A DNA stretch of 64,000 nucleotides, taken from NCBI RefSeq assembly GCF_018320785.1, contig NC_054867.1:30445855-30509854 (forward strand). Reading direction: 5' to 3'. This document shows, piece after piece, positions 47,332 through 59,622 of this stretch. Source of the DNA: Cheilinus undulatus (taxonomy: Eukaryota; Chordata; Actinopteri; Labriformes; Labridae). Under the pieces are notes generated by a model that was given only the letters and a program-made list of their open reading frames with translations, was not told the origin of the DNA and made no database searches. Position 1 is the first letter of the stretch. The number at the start of each line of letters is the position of its first letter. A program made the position numbers and the translations under genes.

Positions 47332-48990
47332 GGCATCATTTTCAGCATATAAACATAGTTTACCTCATCTTTCTGACCGGCATGTGTTCAAGAGCAAAAC
47401 TTGAGTGCTTCATAATAGCCACTGCTGCTGGCCTACAGGGTGTTTTTATACATGCACACAAGACTGAAAACGTCTGTCACATCTTTGCTGACCAGCCTCA
47501 AGGTCAATTTAATCCAATATGTTGATGCCTAAGTGCAGAGGCAGGCACTTTCCTCAGTCTCTTTCCACAACAACAACAAAGTGCAAATGTAAAGCTGTCT
47601 GCTGACATGAGCGATCACATCAGCAATTGTGTATCACTGTTGTCTGTTCCAATTACAACGATTACAATATAAGATCACTTAACTGCTCATCGATATAGCT
47701 ACTTGTTTCTTTTTAGTAGTTGTACATCGTAGTGGACCACCAGACTTGTGTTAACAGCAGATTATACAGATTTTACCAATTAACTTCCGCCACCTCCAAG
47801 GGACAGGAGCTAAACTAATCACACTGATGCAGCTTTTTTAACCTATTAGTCAGCTGTTCATCCTCTCCCTTGGTACTAATTGTTTACTGGGTTGCTTAGT
47901 TTCTCTCTTGAAGCAATCCAGTTGTTGCTTTGAAGATTCTCACATAAACGCTGCTTAATTAAAGATGTTACTGCTACCTATGATGCATTTTGATTGTGTT
48001 TTTCCATTTGCAGGAATAACTTTGTAATGGGCAGTTTTGTATCATATAGCAACAGCAATGTAACAGACAAAATAAACGTAAACCTGGAAAAAATGTTGGT
48101 CATAAGGGGCATTTTGCTTTTATTCGACCTTTTTCTCTTTCTATAACAAGCAGTAATAAAACCAAGCACTAAATTATCAGCAACAACTATCTGTCTCCTA
48201 ATAGCACCTAATGGCCCATGTGGTAAAGAAAACTCAGAGAACAGGGGTTCTATTTCTTCCTTTTTTAGTGTAATTTATCAGGTGTAAACTCTGATCATCT
48301 ACATTTACATACCTGCATTTTGCAGGAGGAAGGTATTGAATGCATTGATCTCTATAAAACATACAGATGAAATCACTGGTTTAGAATTTGTTTATATTAC
48401 TTCAGACATGCAATAGCACAACACCAAGACACTTAAAAACACAATATTTTTTCATTTATGTAGAGATATTTGAAAGTGTGTAGTCAACTGTAATTCATTT
48501 TATTGATATTTCTTTACACTTCAAAGCAACAAGAGTTTTTGGGAATATTGAGGAGCAATAAAATTTAATCATTTCACTTGCAGCTTACTGTCTCTTTGTC
48601 CCTTAAGTTTTTCACTTACCTAATAAAATATATATTAACACAGGTAGGCCCATGAACAACTCTGACATGCACTCTGTGCGGATAGGAGATACCTGCAGGT
48701 AAGCAGCACAGGTTGAATCCAAGCAGTGGTTTATCCAGGAGGTGGCCTCGGCTCTCCTTGAAAGAAAAAAAACCAACACAGATGTCACCCAGAAATTCTT
48801 AGCTATGATTTGTTGTTTGTTGTGTCTGAGGATTTGTTTTATAATCAAATATTTGAGCTGTGTTGCAACTGGTAGAAACTGATTTTCTTTGGCTTTCAGC
48901 TCGGCCATTGTTGTGTTTCACATAATTTGTTCCAATGTGCATGTTCTTACAGAGAGATACAAAACAGTGGGTTTGTGTTAAAAACACGAG
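47332..48990. other. Intergenic stretch
   Basis: Upstream of ora3. No exon, RNA gene or repeat that I can name. The minus-strand frame at 48612-49062 has no domain and overlaps the start of the next repeat. Confidence 0.45.
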
Positions 48991-48999
48991 TCGAATATT

Positions 49000-51125
49000 A
49001 ACAGCCAAAGTTGAGTGCACAAAAAGCAGGCCAACCCACAGACTGGGCTGGGCCCCTAACAACCCCAGAGAAAGGGCCCTCTCAGGTGTGAATTATTAAA
49101 TCTATCAATGCTTGTGTGTTGGATCACAGCATTGATGCTAGCATGGGTCCTGACTAAAGGTTACTTCATTTTGGAGCTGAAAAATATGTCATGCTATTAT
49201 TTTCATCGCTTTATTCTGCCAGTTTTTGCCACTTTAAACACATTTTTCAACCAATTTTAGTCACATTATAATCCCATTTCATCACTTTTCCTGCCCATTT
49301 ATGCCACTTTAAAAAGTTTTTGCTACTTTTAACCAGAGATTGTTGAAAGAATTGGACAAGCCCTGTGTGACATCAGCGGTCTGCTTACAATGGGCAGACC
49401 CAAACAGCGCTTGAAGCCAATCTGCTGTGGCTTCCATAATGAAATTGCTGTCTCAACAGAACTTTGGATCAACCTATTGGCCCGCTCACTAAGCTGGACT
49501 TCCTATCAGCTAGCTAGCATTCTGGTTGACAGAAATGTAGCTTCTGCCTGTCAAGCTATCTGTCAATCAAATGAGATGCACCAATCAGTCTGCAGTGAGG
49601 TTTGTCCTAAATATTATCTAATCGATTGTTATACAAAAAAAATCTCCGTACAGTGAGAGCACATGAAGATATTAGCTAATGGGACATGTTTGTTTTTTAG
49701 TCAGGCTGTAAACCAGTTTATTTTTAGTGTAAAAACCAGCTGTTTAACAGGTGATCAGATGGAACTCCCAGTGTTCCTGCAGTCAGCCTGAAGTGCAAAC
49801 TCTTGGTATTGCAATTTTTTGCACTTCTGCACTGGCTTCATTTTTCAGGACCGGAGGTTGCCGCTTGCTTTAAACCCATTTTTGCCATTTTCTGCACATC
49901 ATTACCTCTGTTCACCCAATTTTCCACTATTAACCCTTTTTTACCACTTTTACGCCAATTTTTTCTACCTCAACCCATTGTCACTTTAACCAATCATTGC
50001 CACTTGTAACCATTTAGCACCATTTCTTAAACTGTTTTTGCCACTTTTAACCAATTTTCACCAGTTTTTCTGCATCTGTTAACACATTTTTGGAACTTTA
50101 ATCCCATTTCTGCAAGTTTTAAAATCTAAAGTCACAGGCTTTTTCAGCTATTTTTTGCCACAGTTAACGTATTTCACTTTAGCTGTAAGAAAAAGGGGCT
50201 ACATTTTTAACTTTTACATTTTAGATTTTGACTGCATATGGAAACTGAAACACTGGACATCAAGCACCTTTGAATCCGTGCCTCTTGGATCTTCCCTCAT
50301 AGTCTGATTTCCACATTAAATGTAAAATTTACTTTCTCAACACTTTCAGCCCATTTCCTAGACGTGTCTGAGTCTCTTTATCACTGACTCCAGCCTAAGT
50401 CCACTCCTTGTGGATCTCCCCTAAGTTCTCAAATCTGTTTTGTCTGATAGTCCTCTTCTAGTCAGCTTTCTATGAATATGCTTTGATACAACACTGAGAA
50501 CTTCCTACCTTTTCAGCAGTGACTTTCTGTAGCTACCCTCCTAGTGCAGGATGACAATGATTGTCTTCTAAAGAATTGTCATGTCAGCAGTCTTCACTAA
50601 GATTGTGGTTGTGTGTACTGAACCAGAATGAAAGAATGAAGGGTCAGGAAACCTTTGCAAATTGGACTTTTTAACAATATTCTGCAATTCTACATACAAC
50701 ATTTGTCACGTTTTAACCAATTTTTGCAAGATTTTAACCCAATTTCATCACCTTTTCTGCCCATTTTGCCATTTTAAACCCATTTTTTGCCTCTTTAAAC
50801 CAATTTTTGCCACTTTTTAATCCCCCCTAACCACCTTTACCACCCATTTATACCACTTTAAATGAGTTTATGCTACTTTTAACCAATTTTTGCCAATTTC
50901 CAGCTCTCAATCATTGCCTCTGTTGACCCATTTTGCCATTATTAACCCTTTTTCATCACCACCAATTTTTCCACCTCTACCCATTTTTGTCACTTTAACC
51001 AATCGTTGCCACTTGTAACCATTTTGCACCATTTTATCTGACTGTTTTTGCCACTTTCAACCAATTTTCACCAATTTGCACCTGTTTTTCTGCATCTATT
51101 AATGCGTTTTTGAAAATTTAAACCC
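49000..51125 (-). mobile_element. Minisatellite-bearing nonautonomous element, second copy (reverse)
   Basis: The segment 49010-49215, reversed, matches the unique part at 33220-33430 (for example TCCAAAATGAAGTAACCTTT and GATCCAACACACAAGCATTG). Three blocks of the minisatellite follow: 49216-49332, 49868-50165 and 50702-51125, with the unit TTTTTGCCACTTTTAACCCA, the reverse complement of the unit in vwa1 intron 3. The blocks are separated by unrelated DNA: 49340-49800 and 50170-50690. A fragment near 49795-49865 (TTCATTTTTCAGGACCGGAG) belongs to yet another common fish repeat. So this copy has been broken up by later insertions. Confidence 0.7.
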
Positions 51126-51590
51126 AATATTCTAATATTTTGAGATAGTGGATTTTTGATTTTCATGAACTGTAAACAACAAGATTTTTAAAAAAGGGTC
51201 TTGAAATATTTCACTTTGTATGAGATTAATCTAGAATAGCTATATGGACACTTAGCTGTCTGAAGTAGGAAAAAAAGAACGTTTACATATCTAAAATGTT
51301 TTATAGCCTATGCACCTGTACACACACTGTATTCTGTATATATATACTTTATATACATAGGAAGAGAGTCAGTGAATGATCAATCTTGTGAATCTCTTCT
51401 AACCCCCTGAGTGCTTCATTTGGACCACCTAAGTTAAAGCAGTCATGAACCGCCCCTGGGCACAGAACCATCATAAACTGTGTGTTGTCAGGACTCTGGA
51501 TGTTGACTTAGTTATTGACTAACACCTGAAGCCCTGTGTGGGATGATGACTCACAAACCGACTGATGGTGACTACAAATATTTTGTGCAC
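51126..51590. other. Gene-free stretch before fndc10
   Basis: Non-coding. A short TATATA run lies near 51337-51357. Confidence 0.4.
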
Positions 51591-51591
51591 G

Positions 51592-51738
51592 CACCCACGC
51601 TCCCATGCACTCCGCGGCGCGCGCTCCTCCACGTGCACTCTCACACAGCAGGCATCAAAGCCTTTACGTCAAGCCAGACAGGAAGAAGAAAGCAAAATCT
51701 GATGGCAAGATAGCTGGGTACCCTCGTCCCCCTCGATG
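51592..51738 (+). promoter_or_regulatory. CpG-rich promoter and likely 5' untranslated exon of fndc10
   Basis: The local CpG content jumps (CCGCGGCGCGCGCTCC near 51617) compared with the surrounding AT-rich DNA. A donor-like AAG/GTAAGT-type site (CAAGTAAGTGA at about 51737) and a pyrimidine-rich acceptor ending CGCAG at 51900 could bracket a small 5' untranslated intron. This is inferred from consensus sites only. Confidence 0.4.
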
Positions 51739-52062
51739 CAAGTAAGTGATTTTCACAAACCCTCGCTAACGAGAATCAGCAGCGAGTGGACTTCATCGCC
51801 GTTTAGGCTTTTTGAATTTCATCCTCCGAGTTTCTCCTCTACAAGGTCATACTCAGATCTCTCCCTGACCGGATGATAATCCTGTTTCTGTTCTGTCGCA
51901 GATGCATACCCGCTACTTTCGCCTATGGACGCGCTCTCCCGCTTCACACGGATATCGTCTGTGTGCAAGACAGAGTTGATCTTATGGCAAACATCAGCTC
52001 GCCATGTACCATCGCTCATCTGATCCTCTGTGAGAGAAAATAATTCAACGAGAGGGGGTGAG

Positions 52063-53094
52063 ATGAAAAGCCAACAATCCCTGCTCGCCTTATCGGCACT
52101 CTTGCTCTGCACATTACACCAGACAGCTGGCTCCAGCAGATCTCATCGCAGCAGCTCAGCATCATTATCAACATCATCTCCATCAGAGGTTAGAGGCAAG
52201 ATTAATTTGGGGACGCCCCAAAACTGGTTAAAACAGACTTTTATTGGCTCCACTTATGGCAATCACAGCCACAAAAGTAGGCCATCACCAAAGCTTAAAG
52301 AGGCTACAGGCCAAGAGAATAGCTTTTCCTTCAACACCAACAGAGGCAATGTTACTACTGTGGTATCAGAGAAGTCTGGCAGGCGACCAACCTGGGTCCC
52401 CGAGGATGGGGAGTCACCACTGTGTGCCTACCGAGTGATCGAGGGTGGCATTGGGGGACAGCTGTGTTTTAGGAACACGTTGTCCGGGTACAAATGTCAG
52501 AAGGCAGACTGCAGGACAGTGGTGTCTGTTGGGAACCTGGTGGCAAATATTCTCATCAATGGCAGTGTACTGTTACAGTGGACTCATGGGGCAGAATCCT
52601 CAATGCCCAGCCAGGATGCTAAGACTGCAGCTGGTCAGAGAAGCAGCGGGAACGCCGGGACAGATCTAACAAGAGAGGGGACTCTAAGGTCGAGCTCTGT
52701 TTTCAGTGGACGCCGGCACAGACGTGGAGGCTATGAGCTGAGCTGCTGGTGGAACGGAAGCTATACCCAGTTTGACTGTGCCGGTGTTCGTCTTGGACTG
52801 GGGTGCAGGGACTTTCTCCTCAGTGAGCTGCATGAGAACATCCCCTACCGCTTCTGCCTGCGCTCCTTGGCCCACTCTGATCCAGCTTTGAGAGCAGACC
52901 AGCAACGGGACTGTGTTGAGTTTACCCTGCCACCATCAGGGATGCAGGACATTGTGATCGCCATGACAACGGTTGGGGGAGCTATTTGTGTGATGCTGGT
53001 CATCATCTGCTTGCTGGTGGCATACATCACTGAAAACATCATGAGTCCCACTTCACAGCACACATACTCCTACCGCACTCATTCTCGCCACTGA
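52063..53094 (+). CDS. fndc10: Fibronectin type III domain-containing protein 10
   Basis: A single coding exon of 343 residues. I chose the ATG at 52063 because it starts a clean signal peptide (hydrophobic core LLALSALLLCTL, residues 7-18); the frame continues upstream only through a non-ATG codon. Residues 25-115 are low-complexity and Ser-rich. The FN3-like ectodomain (116-290) carries paired cysteines (LCAYRV, QLCFRN, KCQKADC, ELSCWW, FDC, GCRD, RFCL, DCVEF) and NGS sites at 166 and 231. A single membrane helix spans about 297-322, in the very conserved GMQDIVIAMTTVGGAICVML region, followed by a 20-residue tail. Human FNDC10 (C1orf233) has the same TM block, by memory, and is about 226 residues, so the fish protein is longer at its N-terminus and by an insert at 176-222. 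The function of the family is not established. Confidence 0.92.
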   Translation: MKSQQSLLALSALLLCTLHQTAGSSRSHRSSSASLSTSSPSEVRGKINLGTPQNWLKQTFIGSTYGNHSHKSRPSPKLKEATGQENSFSFNTNRGNVTTVVSEKSGRRPTWVPEDGESPLCAYRVIEGGIGGQLCFRNTLSGYKCQKADCRTVVSVGNLVANILINGSVLLQWTHGAESSMPSQDAKTAAGQRSSGNAGTDLTREGTLRSSSVFSGRRHRRGGYELSCWWNGSYTQFDCAGVRLGLGCRDFLLSELHENIPYRFCLRSLAHSDPALRADQQRDCVEFTLPPSGMQDIVIAMTTVGGAICVMLVIICLLVAYITENIMSPTSQHTYSYRTHSRH

Positions 53095-53679
53095 AGTTGC
53101 ACTGAGTTCAGGGTGCACTGCAAAAGAAATGATCGACATCTAACCTCCATGATAACCATATCTCACAAGTGTAGTCACTCATGGTCAGTAACAGTTTTAA
53201 ATAACCTTATATGATTTATAGATTCTATTAAGACTTTTAATTGAAGCACAATCAACTGTGACTGCAAAAAAACCACGCCTTGTTAGCCTTTGTGAGGATG
53301 CACTGAACCAAAAGTACTGATAATCCACTATTACACAGATGTTTACTGTTTTTTGTTCTTGTCGGGGATGGTCTATGATTGAGTCTGCCAACCCAGATAC
53401 TGGCAGCATTTATAGAGCAATACACTTGGACTTTGACAACATATGAAACGGCAGTCTCTGCTGCATGTGAAGCCTGTAAAACACCCAGACTGATCCCATC
53501 CTTGCTTTCAGTGGACTGAATTATTCCTCCACTCCACAAAACAACATTTATATTTGCTTTAAAATCTGCATACAGTGTGTTTCTTTAACCATTCTGTGGT
53601 TCATCCAGTCTGGTATACATTATCTTAATACTGTGCCAAACATCTTGAGTTAGAATGCCTTCATAACATGCTGTGAGTC

Positions 53680-53685
53680 AATAAA
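53680..53685 (+). terminator. Poly(A) signal of fndc10
   Basis: AATAAA about 590 bases after the stop codon, giving a 3' untranslated region of ordinary size. Confidence 0.55.
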
Positions 53686-53699
53686 GCAACATGAGGCCA

Positions 53700-53985
53700 T
53701 TTGTAATACTTAACAGCTGTCCTTAGTTTTCTTTTGTGTGTGAGCGTATGGCAATGGGATATTTTCACCTCACAGGACCGTTCTACAAGACTGGGATTTA
53801 AAATCAAAAAATAAATGGGAGATAATCCCAATATTTTGATGTCAATCACAGATTCTTGGTAGGTCTTGACAGAAAAAATAACACATGCTCACTGATTTGC
53901 ACCATCATACAAAGGGGCAAAATTCATCACAAGACACGCTAGAGATGAGGCAAAAATGATCACATCAAAGGAAAAAAACTGCAGC
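53700..53985. other. Gene-free stretch
   Basis: Downstream flank of fndc10; no other feature seen. Confidence 0.4.
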
Positions 53986-53989
53986 AATA

Positions 53990-54495
53990 AGGGTCGGGCA
54001 AATAATTGAAATTTAGATTGAACTGCAATAAGGCTCGCTGTCATTTCAGTTCACAGATGGAGCAAAAACTATTGAACCTGAAATGTGTCAAAATATCAGT
54101 TTAAATCTTGTTTGCAGGAGAAATGTTATACCCTACACATCATGCAATCATTCAAGCATGATTGAAAAAAGAATCATTTCCTCTTTTTGTATGTTTTTCT
54201 TAATCAACATGAGAATGACAAAAATGATTTTTCCCTTTAATACAACAATTTATGTCGACTTTGCAATATAAGTTAAAATAATCGCAATAAGATATTTTTT
54301 CAAAAGTGTTCAGCCCTAGTTAAGCTATGTAATATTGTGTTAGTTATAATACAAAATGATTTGTTGCTTTATTTTTAGTGGAAAATACATGAGATGTGGA
54401 ACTAATACAAAAGTTGCAGATTAAATCCCAACCATAATGTTGGGAGAAGAAAAAAATAGAAATTAGATTATTTTCCACAATCATTCAGACCTAGC
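53990..54495. mobile_element. Nonautonomous DNA transposon remnant (AGGGCTGAAC-type ends)
   Basis: The left end, AAGGGTCGGGCAAATAATTG, and the right end, AAAAGTGTTCAGCCCTA (about 54302-54318), form loose inverted repeats around GCAATAA/TTATTGC-type words, the pattern of a common fish element. A second decayed end (CAATCATTCAGACCTAGC) follows near 54479. Confidence 0.5.
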
Positions 54496-54753
54496 AGCAA
54501 TTATATAAAACACACAGTTACAAAACTATAATTTAACAATTCATTATCCTGTTCAGACCTTTTATGTCTTAAAGTAACATGAGAACAGACCATACAAGGC
54601 CATGAAATCCTCTACAGTTAATGTTCAAATAATTTTGAGCTCCTGATAATACAATGAATAAAATTACTAAAATGGCTTTAGGCTTATTCCTTAATGATAT
54701 ATATCATATTTTTGTGAAACCCCTAGAATTCAAGTTAAAAGTACATTTCTCTT

Positions 54754-54766
54754 TTATATATATATG

Positions 54767-54816
<50 letters not shown>
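54754..54816. repeat. AT dinucleotide microsatellite
   Basis: About 60 bases of alternating T and A with one GTT interruption near 54765. Confidence 0.95.
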
Positions 54817-54819
<3 letters not shown>

Positions 54820-55640
54820 CTACTGTATATACTGTATATCAATGTTAAAAACAATAAGAAATAGTCATTAAAATACATATGATTCAGAAACCTCCTTTCC
54901 ATATCTTCTAACAATTTATTGGATAAATTTGTTGAATAATTCATATCTTTTCCCACTTTATGTTTTCAAACTGATTGTTCCTATAGTGTTTGCTACCAGG
55001 AGTTGCAGGGCAATGAATCAAGTGTCTAAAAAATTTAATTATGTAACATTGCTGCCATTTAAACTATCTAAATTAAGAACAATACAATATTCTTTTAAAG
55101 GTATCGGAACCTTAAATGCTTTGAAGAATTTATAGTAGGTATAAGAAAGTGACCTTTTTCACTTATTTTTGTATTTTATATTCTTATTTTTTCATATATA
55201 TGTTTGTATGGAGGAAACATGTGTTTGTAGAAAAGAGAAAACATAAAAGAACCCGTCTATCAAAAGTGTATAATTTTAGGGGGAGTTTATTTACTTCAAA
55301 GTTGTTGTTAATAACAACTTCTACACCGTCTAGTTTGTTCAAGATAAGATTAGGAATCAGGAACCACAACTTATCCTTGTGAATAAAATGCTTGATCCAG
55401 TTTACCTTCAATACTGTACTGGATAACTGAAAATCAAGCACATTTAAGCCTCCCTGAGTAAAAGAATTACATCAATTTTTTTGCTCAGTTAATGATGCTT
55501 ACTTTTCTAAATAAAATAAAATAAATCAAAATGAGTAAGAGGCCACTTCCGTAATAAAACTTGCTGGTGCATCTAATACCTTTGCTGGATAAACAAGACA
55601 AGATAAACCTTCAGGTTTTGATGGGAGAAATTTTCAACCA
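54820..55640. other. Gene-free stretch
   Basis: AT-rich non-coding DNA between the microsatellite and the ssu72 promoter region. Short frames on both strands lack domains. Confidence 0.45.
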
Positions 55641-55800
55641 AGATGGCAACGTTTAAAAAGTTTGTTTATTGACGTCAGGGCTACGTCATGACATTTCTCA
55701 GCATGTCAAATCCGAAACTCCGCCCTAAAATGACATCACTCAATAAAGCTGTATTCAGAGAAGCTCCGCCATTTTGACTTCCTGCCTCTGAAGAAGACGA
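55640..55800 (+). promoter_or_regulatory. Probable ssu72 promoter: CRE and YY1-like sites
   Basis: A perfect CRE palindrome, TGACGTCA, at 55670-55677, a half site TACGTCA at 55682-55688, and YY1-like words CAAGATGGC (55639-55647) and GCCATTTT (about 55768-55775), all 150-310 bases upstream of the ssu72 ATG. This is a plausible housekeeping-type promoter. Binding is inferred from motif match only. Confidence 0.45.
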
Positions 55801-55948
55801 GCCATAAGCCTAGCATTTATTAAAGAAAGGTGTTTTATCCAGCATTAGATAGGTGTTTATTCTTCTATTTTTAATAACAGGCATTAAACTTGTTACCTTC
55901 TGCAGTTTCTGGCAGCTTGTGTCGGTTAGTTTCAGCCGGAGAGTCGAA

Positions 55949-58900
55949 ATGCCGAGCCACCAGCTGCAGGTAGCGGTTGTGTGCTCGAGCAACCAGAACC
56001 GCAGTATGGAAGCGCACAATATCCTCAGGTAAAGATGAACCACCGGGATGAGAAGAAAATGAACAGGACGAAAAGGACACGAAATAATTGCGGTTTTGAG
56101 CAGGTTGTCTAAACCGGTCAGGAGCTGTGTCGACACGGTGACTCAAGTCAGTCGGGTTCGGGCCTCGGCGGTTTAACAAAGGATTCGCTCCCCTAACACC
56201 AGGGCTTTACCGGATATCAGACGATGTATTTTTTTTTTTTTATACATGTTTGCGGCTCATGTCAGCCTTACAACTCAAACATAGATGGAGGGTATTTAAA
56301 CAGATTCAGGGCTTTAAAAACACCGGCATAAGTTGTTGGGTAGTTTTTCCCCCCACATGATGCAAAGAGCGCCCCCATGTCGGGAAAATGCCAGAAGGGA
56401 GCAACTGCAGTTTTTCAACACAGCTCTCAGCCCTCTTATTCACACACCCTGTTGAAAAAAATGATACCATTAATTTTGGGGTTCTAAACAAATGTGGGGT
56501 TAGAGATTTTTTGTATAACTTTGTCGAAAGATTATCTTATTTTGCAGTATCAGTTTTGCCATTTTGAAATTATATGCCTCTTTTTTCCAGTACTGCCTGA
56601 CAAAGCACTTTTAGGAACTTGACCATTTGGTACTCAGATTTATTCAAAATATTACCTTTCCTCATTGCTAAATATTAAGAAGAGGCTAGTTTTATTGAGT
56701 TAGAGTGATTCAAGGAAGAGACAACCTGTTAACTGAACCACATCAAGATTTTGTTTGGGTGGGGCATTTTGAAAGAGAGATGATTGTTTTTCTCCTTCTG
56801 TCTATGGTTTGTGTTTTTTCTAGGAATGTGGGAAGAATCTGTTTAATTAACTGTTTTGTGTTTTCATCTTTGCAGTAAACGTGGAATTCATGTACGCTCC
56901 TTTGGGACAGGGTCTCATGTGAAGCTACCCGGTCCTTCCCCGGATAAACCAAATGTCTATGACTTCAAAACAACATATGTACAGATGTACAACGACTTGG
57001 TCCGTAAGGACAAGGAACTGTATCCCCTTCTCACTCTTCTCTACTGCACACACACAGAAATGCACATAATTTATACGTGAAGACAGATAAGTACTCATGG
57101 CTTGTGTCCATGTATTCTGTAAAGACATTAATCCATGTGGGAGTTCCTGGAAGTGTGAATTACACAGCAAATGGAAGAGCAATGCACGGTAAAGCACAAG
57201 CAGGTATTTAAAATGTATTACAGGTACATGTTTTGTTTTTAAACCCATGGAAGACTCAGGGACAGAAGTTTTAGCCCACCAAGCCTGGAGCAGTAAGTGC
57301 CATTTGTTGAACAAAAGATTGTTAAATTTTTGCTGAGACCATTAAAATTAAAACTGTATTTACTTCTTACAACCTAGTTTATATCTTTGAGTGTCTGTAT
57401 TTATGAGGGTGTTCATGTTACCACTGTTGTTCCTTGTTGGGGCAGGTTTTGGTTTTTCCAACTGTTTCTTGTAATGTTGTTGGAGTCAAGTTAAGCCCCA
57501 TTAGAGTGCTTTATAGACCAAACATGGTTTTGTATAGTTTTCTGGCAACTTAGTGTAATAATGAAGATTAACATAAACAAAGACAAACAGTGGTCACATG
57601 TGGAAAACTGGAAATATGGGAGCACTGAACAGAAGTAAAAACATCAGGGTTAGTCTTTCAAGAAAATGTTTATTTTAAGCATGGGACATAAAGTTTATAT
57701 TTTAGGAACGACAACTCTGAGGTGAATATTTTTAATAATGTAAAACAGGCTTATTTGCCTTATGTGGGAGGATGTAGCATGTTACCATGAACAGTTGTAA
57801 TCATTTAACTTTGAATACTTTACAAATAACAAATTTGTTTGAGAGGAAAAAAAGGTAAATGGATGATTTCTTAAAAAACATTCTTATAAGTGCAAGTTGT
57901 TTTGACACTTTGTTTTCTTCAGTTAACTTTCCTACTTGTCATTCAGATGGGCTTAGAGTTCTTTTAAATTTGCTTTATTGAAGAACAAATTTAGCTGTAT
58001 AATTTTGAACTTATACATGATTGCAGAACAAAGGCTTGAGCAATTCATCTTGAGTTGTTTAATCAGGCCACAGAATTAAAATTTTAGGTTGAAAAACAGA
58101 GCATTCAAAATAATCCCATTTAGTAGGATCTTTGCTTAAGACAATGTTGAATTAAATGTTCAAAGTTTAAAAATTATGCATTTTCAAATCTGTATTCAAC
58201 ACTTCAGTAGGCTTTTGTTGCAAATTTGTGTAATCTTTGAATATGTCAAGTTTATCAGTGTTACTTTTAATTGCTTTTTATGAATATATAAGATCCAGTA
58301 GTATTGGAGACTAGTAAACAAAAGTTATATCCTTGATGTCTATCAAAGACAAAAAAAAAAAATCACTATATATGATTGTGCTATCACAGGTTCATTCTAA
58401 AATTAATTTTTAAATCTTTGTGATGAGATTATTCATGGTTACAGTTTCCTGTTTTACATTCGGTGCTCTGAAAAAAAAACTACCTGGCATGTCTAGGTTT
58501 TTTTTTCCTAAGCTGATCACTAGTGGGTGGTAGATGCTTGTGACACCACTAGAGGGTGCCAAAGTTTAATATGAAGATCTAACATGGATTTGGCGTGAAC
58601 TTTGAGGTTCAAACAACATAAATAGTGTCCTTCCACCAAATATTTTTGTAAACGGTGTTTGTGGGCAGCTGCTGACAATTTTGTGTTCAGCTGACTGAAA
58701 TCTGGTTCCTTGATAGTTTGGTTAGTGTTGTATTTCTGTGTTTCGCTTGTTTCTACTATGTTCCTTGACCTCCCATTCTTAAGATACACACAGAACGGCA
58801 TCCTGCACATGCTTGACCGCAACAAACGCATAAAATCAAAGCCAGAGCGCTTCCAAAGCTGCAAGGATAAGTTTGACCTGGTCATCACCTGTGAAGAGAG

Positions 58901-59622
58901 AGTCTATGACCAAGTACTGGAGGGTGAGAATTTGTACATATTTTATTATCTAACTGATGAAAGAATATAGTTGATAATTCAGAGCATGTTTGCAAGAACA
59001 AGAAACATTTTGTTGTTTTGATTGTGAGTCTCAATCTGTGTTTCATCTGTTGTTGCTTCCTAGATCTGAATTCAAGAGAGCAGGAAACCCTGCAGCCTGT
59101 GCACGTCATCAATGTAGACATCCAAGATAACCATGAGGAAGCCACACTGGGCGCCTTCCTGATCTGTGAGCTGTGTCAATGTGTGAGTGTCTCCTACCAG
59201 GCTTCATTAGTATGTCTGTAGGCACACTGCGGCCAGAGAGCAACAAACGTTATTTTATGTCATATTGGACATTATGGATTAAAAATAAAATATTCTGCAG
59301 TGACTCTACTTTAATAATTTGAATAAAATTGTCTTAAAAGTGTAGCTCATCTCCTGTATGTAAATCCAAACATGGATGCTCTGTGTTCCCCTGTTAAAAT
59401 TTCAGCCAAACCATGCAATGTATTCATAGATGGTGTGCTGACAATGATGCCTGTATATTTCTGCTAAAAAGCCGTGTCAGTGCAGGAGGTTTAAATGTGC
59501 TTCCTTCTCCACCTCTGCAGATCCAGCACACCGACGACATGGAGAACGAAATCGATGAGCTCCTACAAGAGTTTGAGGAGAAGAGCAACAGGCCTTTTCT
59601 TCACACTGTCTGTTTCTACTGA
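55949..59622 (+). CDS. ssu72: RNA polymerase II CTD phosphatase SSU72
   Basis: Five coding exons: 55949-56028, 56876-57019, 58784-58923, 59064-59182 and 59521-59622, giving 194 residues, the same as human SSU72. The phosphatase signature CSSNQNRS places the nucleophile at Cys12 and the P-loop arginine at Arg18; the general acid is Asp143 in VDIQDN. SSU72 removes phosphate from Ser5 and Ser7 of the polymerase II C-terminal repeats, acts with symplekin in the cleavage and polyadenylation complex, and recognises the cis-proline form of the repeat. The protein is very close to human over its whole length (for example YDFKTTY, MLDRNKRIK, NVDIQDNHEEATLGAFLICE and the terminus FLHTVCFY), with a few changes such as LPGPSPDK. 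Exon joins were fixed by continuity with that protein: L75 is split by the exon 2-3 border and D122 by exon 3-4. Confidence 0.97.
57020..58783 (+). other. ssu72 intron 2
   Basis: A 1.76 kb AT-rich intron. A small inverted pair, CTAGTGGGTGG and CACCACTAG, lies near 58519-58552. No other element is recognised. Confidence 0.8.

Noticed and set aside
49216-51125. Regularly repeated ~19 bp units that could be mistaken for a CRISPR-like array
   Set aside because: The units are contiguous and diverged with no unique spacers, in a vertebrate genome; this is a minisatellite within a transposon-like repeat.
52030-52062. Upstream extension of fndc10 by 11 codons
   Set aside because: It begins at a non-ATG codon and would put a charged stretch before the signal peptide. 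The ATG at 52063 fits a secreted/membrane protein.
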